A stretch of DNA of 64,000 bases from Streptomyces qaidamensis (GTDB lineage Bacteria > Actinomycetota > Actinomycetes > Streptomycetales > Streptomycetaceae), in assembly GCF_001611795.1 (NCBI RefSeq), contig NZ_CP015098.1:1984001-2048000 (forward strand), read 5' to 3'. The translations under genes and the position numbers were made by a program. Position 1 is the stretch's first letter, and each line of letters opens with the position of its first letter. This document shows, in pieces, positions 53,591-61,240 of the stretch. A model generated the notes under the pieces. It did not search any database, had not been told where the DNA came from, and saw nothing but the letters and a program-made list of their open reading frames with translations.

Positions 53591-54306
53591 GCGGGGCGTC
53601 CTTCCCGGGTGGGCCGCAGGAGAGGCGGGTGGAGGGCGGTGGCGGTTCCGGCGCGGTACAGCGCGGCGGGTTTGCCGCGGCCGCCGGTCAGTCGCGCGGC
53701 GCCCGGGACGGCTTCGACGAAGCCCGGCGTGGCGAGCACCTTGCGCCGGAAGTTGGGCCGGTCCAGGTCGGTGCCCCACACGGTCTCGTAGACCTGCTGG
53801 AGCTCGCCGAGGGTGAATTCGGGCGGGCAGAAGGCGGTGGCGAGGCAGGTGTACTCGAACTTGGCGCCGACGCGGTGGTGGGCGTCGGCCAGGATGCGGT
53901 CGTGGTCGAAGGCGAGCGGACCCGCCGCGCCGTACGGCACCCAGTCGGCCCGGGCCGCGTCGCTGCCGCCGTGCACCTCGGGAGCGTCGGGCAGCAGTGC
54001 GGCGAAGGCGACGGACACGACCCGCATCCGGGGGTCGCGGTCCGGCTCGCTGTACGTCCGCAGCTGCTCCAGGTGCAGCCCCGAGACGTCGGACAGGCCG
54101 GTCTCCTCGGCGAGTTCACGCCGGGCGGCCGTCTCCGCGGACTCGTCCGGCTGCAGGAATCCGCCGGGCAGGGCCCAGCGCCCGGCGTAGGGCTCCTGCC
54201 CTCGCTCGACGAGCAGCACGTGCAGCGAGCCCTCCCGGAGGGTGAACACGGCCAGATCAACGGTGACGGCGAAGGGTTCGTGGGCGAATTTGTCGTAGCC
54301 GTCCAT
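53587..54306 (-). CDS. NrtR-like Nudix-related transcriptional regulator
   Basis: 239 residues, AAAGGGGG upstream. N-terminal Nudix domain with G-R-W-A-L-P-G-G-F-L-Q-P-D-E-S-A and R-E-L-A-E-E-T-G, an intact Nudix box, then a C-terminal winged-helix-like part (F-T-L-G-E-L-Q-Q-V-Y-E-T-V-W and N-F-R-R-K-V-L-A) that ends with G-R-G-K-P-A-A-L-Y-R. NrtR proteins bind ADP-ribose-like ligands and repress NAD-cycle genes. The intact box leaves open whether it also hydrolyses. A palindrome sits directly upstream, and ADP-ribosylglycohydrolase follows. Confidence 0.85.
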   Translation of the reverse strand: MDGYDKFAHEPFAVTVDLAVFTLREGSLHVLLVERGQEPYAGRWALPGGFLQPDESAETAARRELAEETGLSDVSGLHLEQLRTYSEPDRDPRMRVVSVAFAALLPDAPEVHGGSDAARADWVPYGAAGPLAFDHDRILADAHHRVGAKFEYTCLATAFCPPEFTLGELQQVYETVWGTDLDRPNFRRKVLATPGFVEAVPGAARLTGGRGKPAALYRAGTATALHPPLLRPTREGRPA

Positions 54307-54313
54307 ACACCAG

Positions 54314-54351
54314 CACCCCCTTTAATAGTCAGCAAGACTATAAAGGGGGTG
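54314..54351. promoter_or_regulatory. palindromic operator upstream of nrtR-like gene
   Basis: ATAGTC-AGCAA-GACTAT is the core of a longer inverted repeat (54314-54330 with 54336-54351), broken by one extra A. It overlaps the -10-like TATAGT and the ribosome binding site region, so autorepression is likely. Confidence 0.65.
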
Positions 54352-54368
54352 CCGGTCACTCACAAGGT

Positions 54369-55487
54369 CTAGAGGTCGACCTCCTGCATCAGCATCCCGA
54401 CCTCGGTGTTGGACAGCCGCCGCAGCCAGCCCGACTTCTGGTCGCCCAGGGTGATCGGCCCGAAGGCGACCCGGACCAGCTTGTCGACCGGGAAGCCGGC
54501 CTCCGCCAGCATCCGGCGCACGATGTGCTTGCGGCCCTCATGGAGGGTGACCTCGACGAGGTAGTTCTTGCCGGTCTGCTGGACGACCCGGAAGTGGTCC
54601 GCGCGGGCGTAGCCGTCCTCCAGCTGGATGCCGTCCTTGAGCTGCTTGCCCAGGTCGCGCGGGATGGGGCCGACGATGTGCGCGAGGTAGGTCTTCTTCA
54701 CGCCGTACTTCGGGTGCGTCAGCCGGTGGGCCAGCTCACCGTGGTTGGTGAGCAGGATGACGCCCTCGGTCTCGGTGTCGAGCCGGCCGACGTGGAAGAG
54801 CCGGGTCTCGCGGTTGGTGACGTAGTCACCGAGGCACTGCCGGCCCTCCGGGTCCTCCATCGTCGAGACGACACCGGCGGGCTTGTTCAGCGCGAAGAAC
54901 TGGAAGCGCTGCGTGGCGACGGTCAGCCCGTCGACCTTGATCTCGTCCTTCTCGGGGTCGACGCGCCGCCCCTGCTCCAGGACGATCTCGCCGTTGATCT
55001 CGACCCGGGCCTCCTCGATCAGTTCCTCGCAGGCCCGCCGGGAGCCGAAGCCCGCCCGGGCGAGGACCTTCTGCAGCCGCTCGCCCTCCTGCTCGGCGCC
55101 GGGGAAGGTCTTCGGGAGCTTGACCTCCTTCTTCCCGGCGTACCGGTCGCGGTTGCGCTCCTCGACCTGCGCCTCGTACTCGCGCGGGCGCGCCGGGGTC
55201 GTACGCCCCTGCTTCTGGGGCTGCTTGGGCCCGCCCTTGGCGCCGCCGCGCGCGGCGCCGCCACGCCCGGCCTTGGGGCCGTCCTTCGTCGCCCCGGGGC
55301 CCACGTCGTAGCGGCGCTCTTCCGGGCGCGGCTTCTTCGGACGGCCGCTGCCCTGCTTGTCGTCGCGGTTGTTGCCGGCGCCGCGGAAGTTGCCGCGACC
55401 ACCACCACTCCCGCCGCGGCCGCCGCTGTTGCCACCACGGCTCCCGCCGTTGTTTCCGCTGCTGTTCCTGCCGCTGCTGCTTCGCAT
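54369..55487 (-). CDS. rluB: 23S rRNA pseudouridine synthase, RluB family
   Basis: 372 residues from ATG at 55487, whose A is shared with the scpB stop. The N-terminal about 120 residues are low-complexity Gly/Ser/Asn/Arg, the S4 domain at about 135-180 (L-Q-K-V-L-A-R-A-G-F-G-S-R-R-A-C), and the synthase follows with the catalytic Asp in V-G-R-L-D-T-E-T-E-G. It modifies helix 89-region uridines of 23S rRNA in relatives (RluB/RluE/RluF group). Operon order parA-RHH-scpA-scpB-rluB. Confidence 0.93.
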   Translation of the reverse strand: MRSSSGRNSSGNNGGSRGGNSGGRGGSGGGRGNFRGAGNNRDDKQGSGRPKKPRPEERRYDVGPGATKDGPKAGRGGAARGGAKGGPKQPQKQGRTTPARPREYEAQVEERNRDRYAGKKEVKLPKTFPGAEQEGERLQKVLARAGFGSRRACEELIEEARVEINGEIVLEQGRRVDPEKDEIKVDGLTVATQRFQFFALNKPAGVVSTMEDPEGRQCLGDYVTNRETRLFHVGRLDTETEGVILLTNHGELAHRLTHPKYGVKKTYLAHIVGPIPRDLGKQLKDGIQLEDGYARADHFRVVQQTGKNYLVEVTLHEGRKHIVRRMLAEAGFPVDKLVRVAFGPITLGDQKSGWLRRLSNTEVGMLMQEVDL

Positions 55488-56176
55488 CAAAGTTCCGTCT
55501 GGTCGTCTTCGTCGTCGGTACCCGGGGTGGCCGGGCGGCCGCCCGGCACGTCGTCGTCAGGCGCGTCCGGGTCGAACGACGGTACGCCTTCCTGGGTCTC
55601 GGCCTCGATCGCCTCCGCCTCCGGGAGGAAGGGCGCGAGCTCCGGGAGCTCGTCCAGACCGCGCAGGCCCATCCGCTCCAGGAAGTAGTTCGTCGTCCTG
55701 TACAGGATCGCACCTGTTTCGGGTTCCGTGCCCGCCTCCTCTATCAGACCGCGCTGGAGGAGGGTGCGCATGACACCGTCGCAGTTGACTCCGCGGACGG
55801 CCGAGACCCGGCTGCGGCTGACCGGCTGCCGGTAGGCGACGACGGCCAGGGTCTCCAGGGCGGCCTGGGTGAGGCGGGCCTGCTGGCCGTCCAGGACGAA
55901 GCGCTCGACGGCGGGCGCGTAGGCGGCCCGGGTGTAGAAGCGCCAGCCGTTCGCGACGTACCGCAGCTCGAAGCCGCGGCCCTGGACGGTGTACTCGTCG
56001 GCCAGCTCGCGCAGGGCGTCCGCGATCTGGCGCTTCGGCCGCTCCAGTATCTTCGCGAGGTGCTCCTCGGTGGCGGGCTCGTCCACCACCATGAGGACGG
56101 CCTCCAGGGCCGGTTTCAGATCGAGACCGGCGACGGCACCCGGCCCGGCCGGCAGGTCGGTCGTTCGCTCGCTCAC
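55487..56176 (-). CDS. scpB: segregation and condensation protein ScpB
   Basis: 229 residues from GTG at 56176, overlapping the scpA stop (GTGA). Two winged helices: L-K-P-A-L-E-A-V-L-M-V-V-D-E-P-A and L-T-Q-A-A-L-E-T-L-A-V-V-A-Y-R-Q-P, then S-R-S-R-V-S-A-V-R-G-V-N. An acidic tail of about 40 residues. ScpB dimers bind the ScpA kleisin in the SMC condensin. Confidence 0.95.
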   Translation of the reverse strand: MSERTTDLPAGPGAVAGLDLKPALEAVLMVVDEPATEEHLAKILERPKRQIADALRELADEYTVQGRGFELRYVANGWRFYTRAAYAPAVERFVLDGQQARLTQAALETLAVVAYRQPVSRSRVSAVRGVNCDGVMRTLLQRGLIEEAGTEPETGAILYRTTNYFLERMGLRGLDELPELAPFLPEAEAIEAETQEGVPSFDPDAPDDDVPGGRPATPGTDDEDDQTEL

Positions 56177-57831
56177 GCCTTCTTCTCCTCCTTCGGCGGC
56201 TCGGGCGGCCGGTCGAACTCGTCGGTGACGGTCGGTGCGTCGGCCCCGTCCCCGCCGGTCCACCGCACGAGCAGGTCCCCGAGCGCGGTCTCCTGCTCCA
56301 GCGCGACGGCCTTCTCGCGGTACAGCTCCAGCAGCGCGAGGAACCTCGCCACGACGGTCAGGGTGTCGTCGGTGTCCTCCACGAGGGCACGGAAGCTCGC
56401 CTCACCGAGCTCTCTGAGCCGGGCCACGACGATCTGCGCCTGCTCCTGCACGCTGACCAGCGGGGCGTGGATGTGGTCCACGTAGACCTGCGGCATGGGG
56501 CGCGGCTGCATCGCCTTCACGGCGAGCTTGGCGAATCCTTCCGCCCCGATGCTGATGACGACGTCGGGCAACAGCTCCGCGTGGTGCGCTTCGAGGCCGA
56601 CGGTACGGGGATAGCGCCGGGCCTCGTCGTCGAGGCGCCCGCTGAAGATGTCGGCGATCTGCTTGTACGCGCGGTACTGCAACAGCCGGGCGAAGAGCAG
56701 GTCCCGCGCTTCGAGCAGCGCGAGATCACCCTCGTCCTCCACCTCGGCGGCGGGCAGCAGCCGTGCGGCCTTCAGGTCGAGCAGGGTCGCGGCGACGACC
56801 AGGAACTCGGTCGTCTCGTCCAGGTCCCAGTCCGGCCCCATCGCCCGGATGTGGGCCATGAACTCGTCGGTCACCTTCGACAGCGCGACCTCGGTGACGT
56901 CCAGCTTGTGCCGCGAGATCAACTGCAACAGCAGATCGAAGGGCCCCTCGAAGTTGGCGAGCCGGACCTTGAAGACCCCGTCGTCCGCCGCCGCCGCGTC
57001 GGCGTCACCGCCCCGGGCCGGCGCGGAAGACCCCTCGGACGCGGTCCCCGCACCCGCGGGCAGCGTCTCCCCGCTCAGCTCCCCCACGCACACCGACCCG
57101 CCCACGCCCGCAGGCCGCGCGAGAGGCTCGACCACGTCCGCATGCGGCGGGACGGGCCCGGCCACGCCCCCAGCCGACGCCACCGGACCCGACGCGCCCC
57201 CAGACGGTGCCAGGGGCCCGCCCAGGCCCGCAGGCGATGCCTCGGGCCCAGCCGTGTCCACCGACCCGGGGTCCATGGCCTTCAGGGCACCGGCCGACGC
57301 AGCCGCGGGCCCGGCGCCGTCAGGCGACAAACCCGGCTCGGCCACCGACCCGCCCACACCCGCAGACCGCACAACGGGCTCAGCCACATCCGCAACCGAC
57401 CCAACCGCGTCCACCGGCGGCGCCACGGCCCCAGCCGTGTCCACCGCCCCCGAGGCCGTGGCCTTCAGGGCACCGGCCGGCGCAGCCGCGGGCCCGGCGT
57501 CGTGGGACGAGAAACCCGGCTCGGGCGCCGGGGCGGCCGGCCCCGCATGCGCGGCTGCCTCGCTCGCGGGCGACGATCCGTGCGGGACCGTCTCCGCCCG
57601 CGGCTCGACCGGCGGAGCTGTCCCCGCACCATCCGGGCAGGGCCCGGCCGCCTCGGTCCCGGCCCGCTCGACCGGCAGCGCCGCGGGGTCGGCCTCCTCC
57701 GGCGAGGTGGGCGGCTCGCCCTCTCCCGGCTCAGCCGGCGGAGCCGTCCGCGGAGCCCCCGGCCCTCTCCCCAGCGCACGCCGGCGGCCGGCCGGGCCGC
57801 CGGGGGGAGGTGGGGAAGCGTTCGAGGTCAT
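56173..57831 (-). CDS. scpA: kleisin ScpA with a long repetitive N-terminal extension
   Basis: 552 residues, about twice the usual length. The true kleisin begins at about 285 (V-R-L-A-N-F-E-G-P-F-D-L-L-L-Q-L-I) and runs to the end, with the C-terminal winged helix (L-V-E-D-T-D-D-T-L-T-V-V). Residues 1-284 are Ala/Pro/Gly/Val low complexity with about three imperfect 60-residue repeats (for example A-G-A-L-K-A near 120 and again near 180). It bridges SMC heads in the condensin. The extension has no known role. The start at 57831 is not certain; a start near the core would remove the extension. Confidence 0.93.
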   Translation of the reverse strand: MTSNASPPPPGGPAGRRRALGRGPGAPRTAPPAEPGEGEPPTSPEEADPAALPVERAGTEAAGPCPDGAGTAPPVEPRAETVPHGSSPASEAAAHAGPAAPAPEPGFSSHDAGPAAAPAGALKATASGAVDTAGAVAPPVDAVGSVADVAEPVVRSAGVGGSVAEPGLSPDGAGPAAASAGALKAMDPGSVDTAGPEASPAGLGGPLAPSGGASGPVASAGGVAGPVPPHADVVEPLARPAGVGGSVCVGELSGETLPAGAGTASEGSSAPARGGDADAAAADDGVFKVRLANFEGPFDLLLQLISRHKLDVTEVALSKVTDEFMAHIRAMGPDWDLDETTEFLVVAATLLDLKAARLLPAAEVEDEGDLALLEARDLLFARLLQYRAYKQIADIFSGRLDDEARRYPRTVGLEAHHAELLPDVVISIGAEGFAKLAVKAMQPRPMPQVYVDHIHAPLVSVQEQAQIVVARLRELGEASFRALVEDTDDTLTVVARFLALLELYREKAVALEQETALGDLLVRWTGGDGADAPTVTDEFDRPPEPPKEEKKA

Positions 57832-57849
57832 GGCCCCCGCAGGCTACCG

Positions 57850-58440
57850 CTACCGCCCGCGCAGTCGTCGTACGAGGATGCTGGCGTCTCCGCGGGTCTC
57901 CAGGTCGGCGAGGACCACCGCGACCGCCTCGCGGACGATGCGTCCGCGGTCGACGGCCAGGCCGTGCTCGCCGCGGAGCACCAGACGGGCGTGCTCCAGG
58001 TCCATGAGCTCCTCGGCCGACACGTACACCGTGATCTTCTCGTCGTGCCGCTCACGGCCGCTGGGGCGGCGCGAGGGGTTCCGCCCGCGCTTGCGGGGCG
58101 CGGCCCCCGCGGCACCGGCGGCAGAACCTTCCTGCGCCGTCTGCCGACGGGCGGAGCCGGAGCGCTCGGCGGTCGCGGAACGGCTGTGGGCCTCCCCGGC
58201 CTCGGCCGGCTCCGCGTCCGCCGCAACGTGCTCGGCGCCCTCGCCGTCACCGCCCTGTGCGGGCACCGACTGCGGTGCGTCGTCGGCGGCCGCTGCCGCC
58301 GCCGCGTCGCCCTCCCCCGCCGGAGCGGGCACCCGGGCGTCGCCGTTGGCCTGACGCCTGGGCTGGGACGACTGAAGCGCCATCCCCCCTGTCGTACGGA
58401 AGAGTTCGTCGGCCCCCGGCAGACTCACTCGGCGTGACAC
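57850..58440 (-). CDS. ParA-linked protein with a ribbon-helix-helix-like C terminus
   Basis: 196 residues from GTG at 58440 with GGGAGG upstream, overlapping parA by 16 nt. The N terminus S-L-P-G-A-D-E-L-F-R-T-T is followed by a long Ala/Glu/Arg-rich disordered middle with K-R-G-R-N-P. The last 65 residues (K-I-T-V-Y-V-S-A-E-E-L, then helices) look like a ribbon-helix-helix DNA-binding fold; this is my inference, not a certain family hit. Position makes it the likely DNA partner of the ParA. Confidence 0.72.
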   Translation of the reverse strand: MSRRVSLPGADELFRTTGGMALQSSQPRRQANGDARVPAPAGEGDAAAAAAADDAPQSVPAQGGDGEGAEHVAADAEPAEAGEAHSRSATAERSGSARRQTAQEGSAAGAAGAAPRKRGRNPSRRPSGRERHDEKITVYVSAEELMDLEHARLVLRGEHGLAVDRGRIVREAVAVVLADLETRGDASILVRRLRGR

Positions 58441-59594
58441 CGGGCGAGCACCTCCCTGGCGAGCTGGCGATAAGCGGCGGCACCGACGGAGTTGGAGGCG
58501 TACGTGGTGATCGGCTCACCGGCGACCGTGGTCTCCGGGAAGCGGACCGTGCGCCCGATGACCGTGTGGTAGACGTGGTCGTCGAACGCCTCGACCACAC
58601 GCGCGAGCACCTCACGGCTGTGCACCGTGCGCGAGTCGTACATCGTGGCGAGGATGCCGTCGAGCTCCAGCTCGGGGTTGAGCCGCTCCTGGACCTTCTC
58701 GATGGTCTCCGTCAGCAGGGCCACGCCGCGCAGCGCGAAGAACTCGCACTCCAGAGGCACTATCACCTTGTGCGCGGCTGTCAGGGCGTTCACCGTGAGC
58801 AGGCCGAGCGAGGGCTGGCAGTCGATGACGATGAAGTCGTAGTCGGGCAGCAGCGGCTTCAGGGCGCGCTGCAGCGTCGACTCGCGGGCGACCTCGGAGA
58901 CGAGCTGGACCTCGGCCGCCGACAGGTCGATGTTGCTGGGCAGCAGGTCCATGTTGGGGACCGCCGTCTTCAGCAGCACCTCGTCAGCCGCCATCCCCCG
59001 CTCCATGAGCAGGTTGTAGACGGTGAGGTCGAGCTCCATCGGGTTGACACCGAGTCCGACCGACAGCGCGCCCTGCGGGTCGAAGTCCACGAGCAGGACC
59101 CGGCGTCCGTACTCCGCGAGCGCGGCACCCAGGTTGATGGTCGACGTGGTCTTGCCGACGCCGCCCTTCTGGTTGCACATCGCGATGATCTTCGCGGGAC
59201 CGTGTTCGGGCAGCGGTCCCGGGATCGGGAAGTACGGCAGCGGCCGCCCCGTCGGGCCCACACGCTCCCGGCGCTGTCTGGCCGCGTCGGGCGCGAGAGT
59301 GGCCGCGTACTCGGGGTCGGGCTCGTACTCCGCGTCGGGGTCGTAGAAGTGCCCCTCGGGCAGTTCGTCGTAGTCGGCGAAGTGGTTGTGGGGCGCGCCA
59401 CTTCCGTCGCCGGCCATGGCGTTCACGTGATGGCCATCCATCTTCTGGTGTGCAGTGTGAGTCGCCTGCTGACTCTGGTGGGCTGCGAAGGTGCGCACAG
59501 CGACGGAGCCGACAGCCTCGAACCCCGCAGGCCCCTGGCCCGGTGCAGGCATTCCTGGTTGACCACCCCCGGGAGTAAATGTCGACTCATTCAC
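58425..59594 (-). CDS. ParA-family chromosome-partitioning ATPase
   Basis: 389 residues from GTG at 59594 with AAGGAGG upstream. The first 120 residues are disordered (His/Gln/Asp-rich). The ATPase follows: deviant Walker A K-G-G-V-G-K-T-T, Walker A' region V-D-F-D-P-Q-G-A, Walker B Y-D-F-I-V-I-D-C-Q-P-S-L-G-L-L. It is a second ParA beside the main parAB near oriC and is grouped with ScpA/ScpB. It may position condensin or a chromosomal region. Confidence 0.93.
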   Translation of the reverse strand: MNESTFTPGGGQPGMPAPGQGPAGFEAVGSVAVRTFAAHQSQQATHTAHQKMDGHHVNAMAGDGSGAPHNHFADYDELPEGHFYDPDAEYEPDPEYAATLAPDAARQRRERVGPTGRPLPYFPIPGPLPEHGPAKIIAMCNQKGGVGKTTSTINLGAALAEYGRRVLLVDFDPQGALSVGLGVNPMELDLTVYNLLMERGMAADEVLLKTAVPNMDLLPSNIDLSAAEVQLVSEVARESTLQRALKPLLPDYDFIVIDCQPSLGLLTVNALTAAHKVIVPLECEFFALRGVALLTETIEKVQERLNPELELDGILATMYDSRTVHSREVLARVVEAFDDHVYHTVIGRTVRFPETTVAGEPITTYASNSVGAAAYRQLAREVLARCHAE

Positions 59595-59977
59595 AAGTCG
59601 TCTTACCTCCTTGGTGACCAGGAAACTTCTAGACAGGTCAGCGTGGCACCATGCCGACAGCTGGCGACTCTATGGCGTGTCGGGCGTCCGCAGCAACACA
59701 ATCCGCCGGACCCGGCCCGATGTGTCGGCAATGAAACATCCCGCTGTCAAGGGCGTACGGCCGTCGCACGGCAGGTTTCACCGGTGTGCGAATCGGTTGA
59801 AGGGTTACGTTCGAGGCGAGTTGCCCGAGAATCGCGAAGTGACCATACACACATCCGGCCGGACCTTGTCGGGCAAGGTCCGGCCGGGTGCGCGGCGTTG
59901 ACGACCCGTGTTGACGTATCGCCTTTGCCGGTTGGTTACTTAGCCGACTTACCGGCTGCCGAGGGGTGGTGGGCGGC
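59595..59977 (-). other. intergenic region upstream of parA, with ald terminator
   Basis: About 380 bp without a gene. It holds the parA promoter and leader (59600-59750, with AAGGAGG at the end) and the hairpin at 59855-59887. No parS (GTTTCACGTGAAAC) is present; GTTTCACCGG at 59775 is only a half match. Confidence 0.45.
59855..59887 (-). terminator. terminator after ald
   Basis: Perfect 14-bp stem (59855-59868 with 59874-59887), 5-nt loop, 90 bp beyond the ald stop on the minus strand. Confidence 0.75.
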
Positions 59978-61102
59978 TCAGCCGAGCAGCGAGGACAGCT
60001 CCACGTGCTCCACACCGTGCGCCTCGGCGACCTCGCGGTAAACGACCTTGCCGTCGTGGGTGTTGAGACCCTTGGCCAGTGCCGGGTCGCGGCGCAGCGC
60101 GTCCGCCCAGCCGTGGTCGGCCAGCTCGACGATGTAGGGCAGCGTCGCGTTGGTCAGCGCGTAGGTGGAGGTGTTGGGCACCGCGCCGGGCATGTTGGCG
60201 ACGCAGTAGAAGACCGAGTTGTGGACCTGGAAGGCCGGCTCCGCGTGAGTGGTCGGGCGGGAGTCCTCGAAGCAGCCGCCCTGGTCGATCGCGATGTCGA
60301 CAAGGACACTTCCGGGCTTCATGCGCGAGACGAGCTCGTTGGTGACCAGCTTGGGGGCCTTGGCGCCGGGGATCAGCACCGCGCCGATGACGAGGTCGGC
60401 CTCCAGGCAGGCCTTCTCCAGTTCGAAGGCGTTCGAGACGACGGTCTGGATCTTCGTGCCGAAGATCTTGTCGGCCTCGCGGAGCTTGTTGATGTCCTTG
60501 TCGAGCAGGGTCACGTGGAAGCCCATGCCGATGGCGATCTGCGCGGCGTTCCAGCCGGAGACGCCACCGCCGATCACGACGGCGCGGCCGGCCAGCACGC
60601 CGGGGACGCCGCCGGGCAGCACGCCGCGGCCGCCGTTGGCGCGCATCAGGTGGTAGGCGCCGACCTGCGGGGCGAGCCGGCCCGCGACCTCGGACATCGG
60701 GGCGAGCAGCGGCAGCGCGCGGCTGGGCAGCTCGACGGTCTCGTAGGCGATCGCGGTGGTGCCGGACTCCAGGAGGGCGTCCGTGCACTCCTTGGAGGCG
60801 GCCAGGTGCAGGTACGTGAAGAGCGTCTGGTCCTTGCGGAGGCGGTGGTACTCCTCGGCGATGGGCTCCTTGACCTTCAGCAGCAGGTCGGCGGTGGCCC
60901 ACACCTCGTCGGCGGTGTCCAGGATCTGCCCGCCGGCGGCGACGTACTCCTCGTTCGTGATCGAGGAGCCGATGCCGGCGTCGCGCTCGATGACGACCTG
61001 GTGGCCGTGGCGCACCAGCTCGTGCACGCCGGCGGGGGTGATGGCCACCCGGAACTCGTTGTTCTTGACCTCGCGGGGGATGCCGACCTTCACGTCGATC
61101 AC
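59978..61102 (-). CDS. ald: L-alanine dehydrogenase
   Basis: 374 residues from GTG at 61102 with AAGGA upstream. N-terminal domain V-G-I-P-R-E-V-K-N-N-E-F-R-V-A; catalytic K and H in V-K-E-P and L-H-L-A-A; NAD loop G-G-G-V-S-G-W-N-A-A near 176-185. It oxidises L-alanine to pyruvate and ammonia. Length typical (371-374). Its neighbours are not of the same pathway. Confidence 0.96.
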   Translation of the reverse strand: MIDVKVGIPREVKNNEFRVAITPAGVHELVRHGHQVVIERDAGIGSSITNEEYVAAGGQILDTADEVWATADLLLKVKEPIAEEYHRLRKDQTLFTYLHLAASKECTDALLESGTTAIAYETVELPSRALPLLAPMSEVAGRLAPQVGAYHLMRANGGRGVLPGGVPGVLAGRAVVIGGGVSGWNAAQIAIGMGFHVTLLDKDINKLREADKIFGTKIQTVVSNAFELEKACLEADLVIGAVLIPGAKAPKLVTNELVSRMKPGSVLVDIAIDQGGCFEDSRPTTHAEPAFQVHNSVFYCVANMPGAVPNTSTYALTNATLPYIVELADHGWADALRRDPALAKGLNTHDGKVVYREVAEAHGVEHVELSSLLG

Positions 61103-61240
61103 GGTCCTTGGCTCAGAGGGTATGGGGGGTATTTCTTAGACATACCCGGGCACGCACGGGCACACCGGGAGAGACCGCAGGAGAACGTGCGGCAGAGCCA
61201 GTCTAATGAAGGTGTTCTCGCTGTCTAGCCTTTCATTGCA

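Noticed and set aside
59770..59790. GTTTCACCGG as parS
   Set aside because: Only half of the GTTTCACGTGAAAC palindrome is present.
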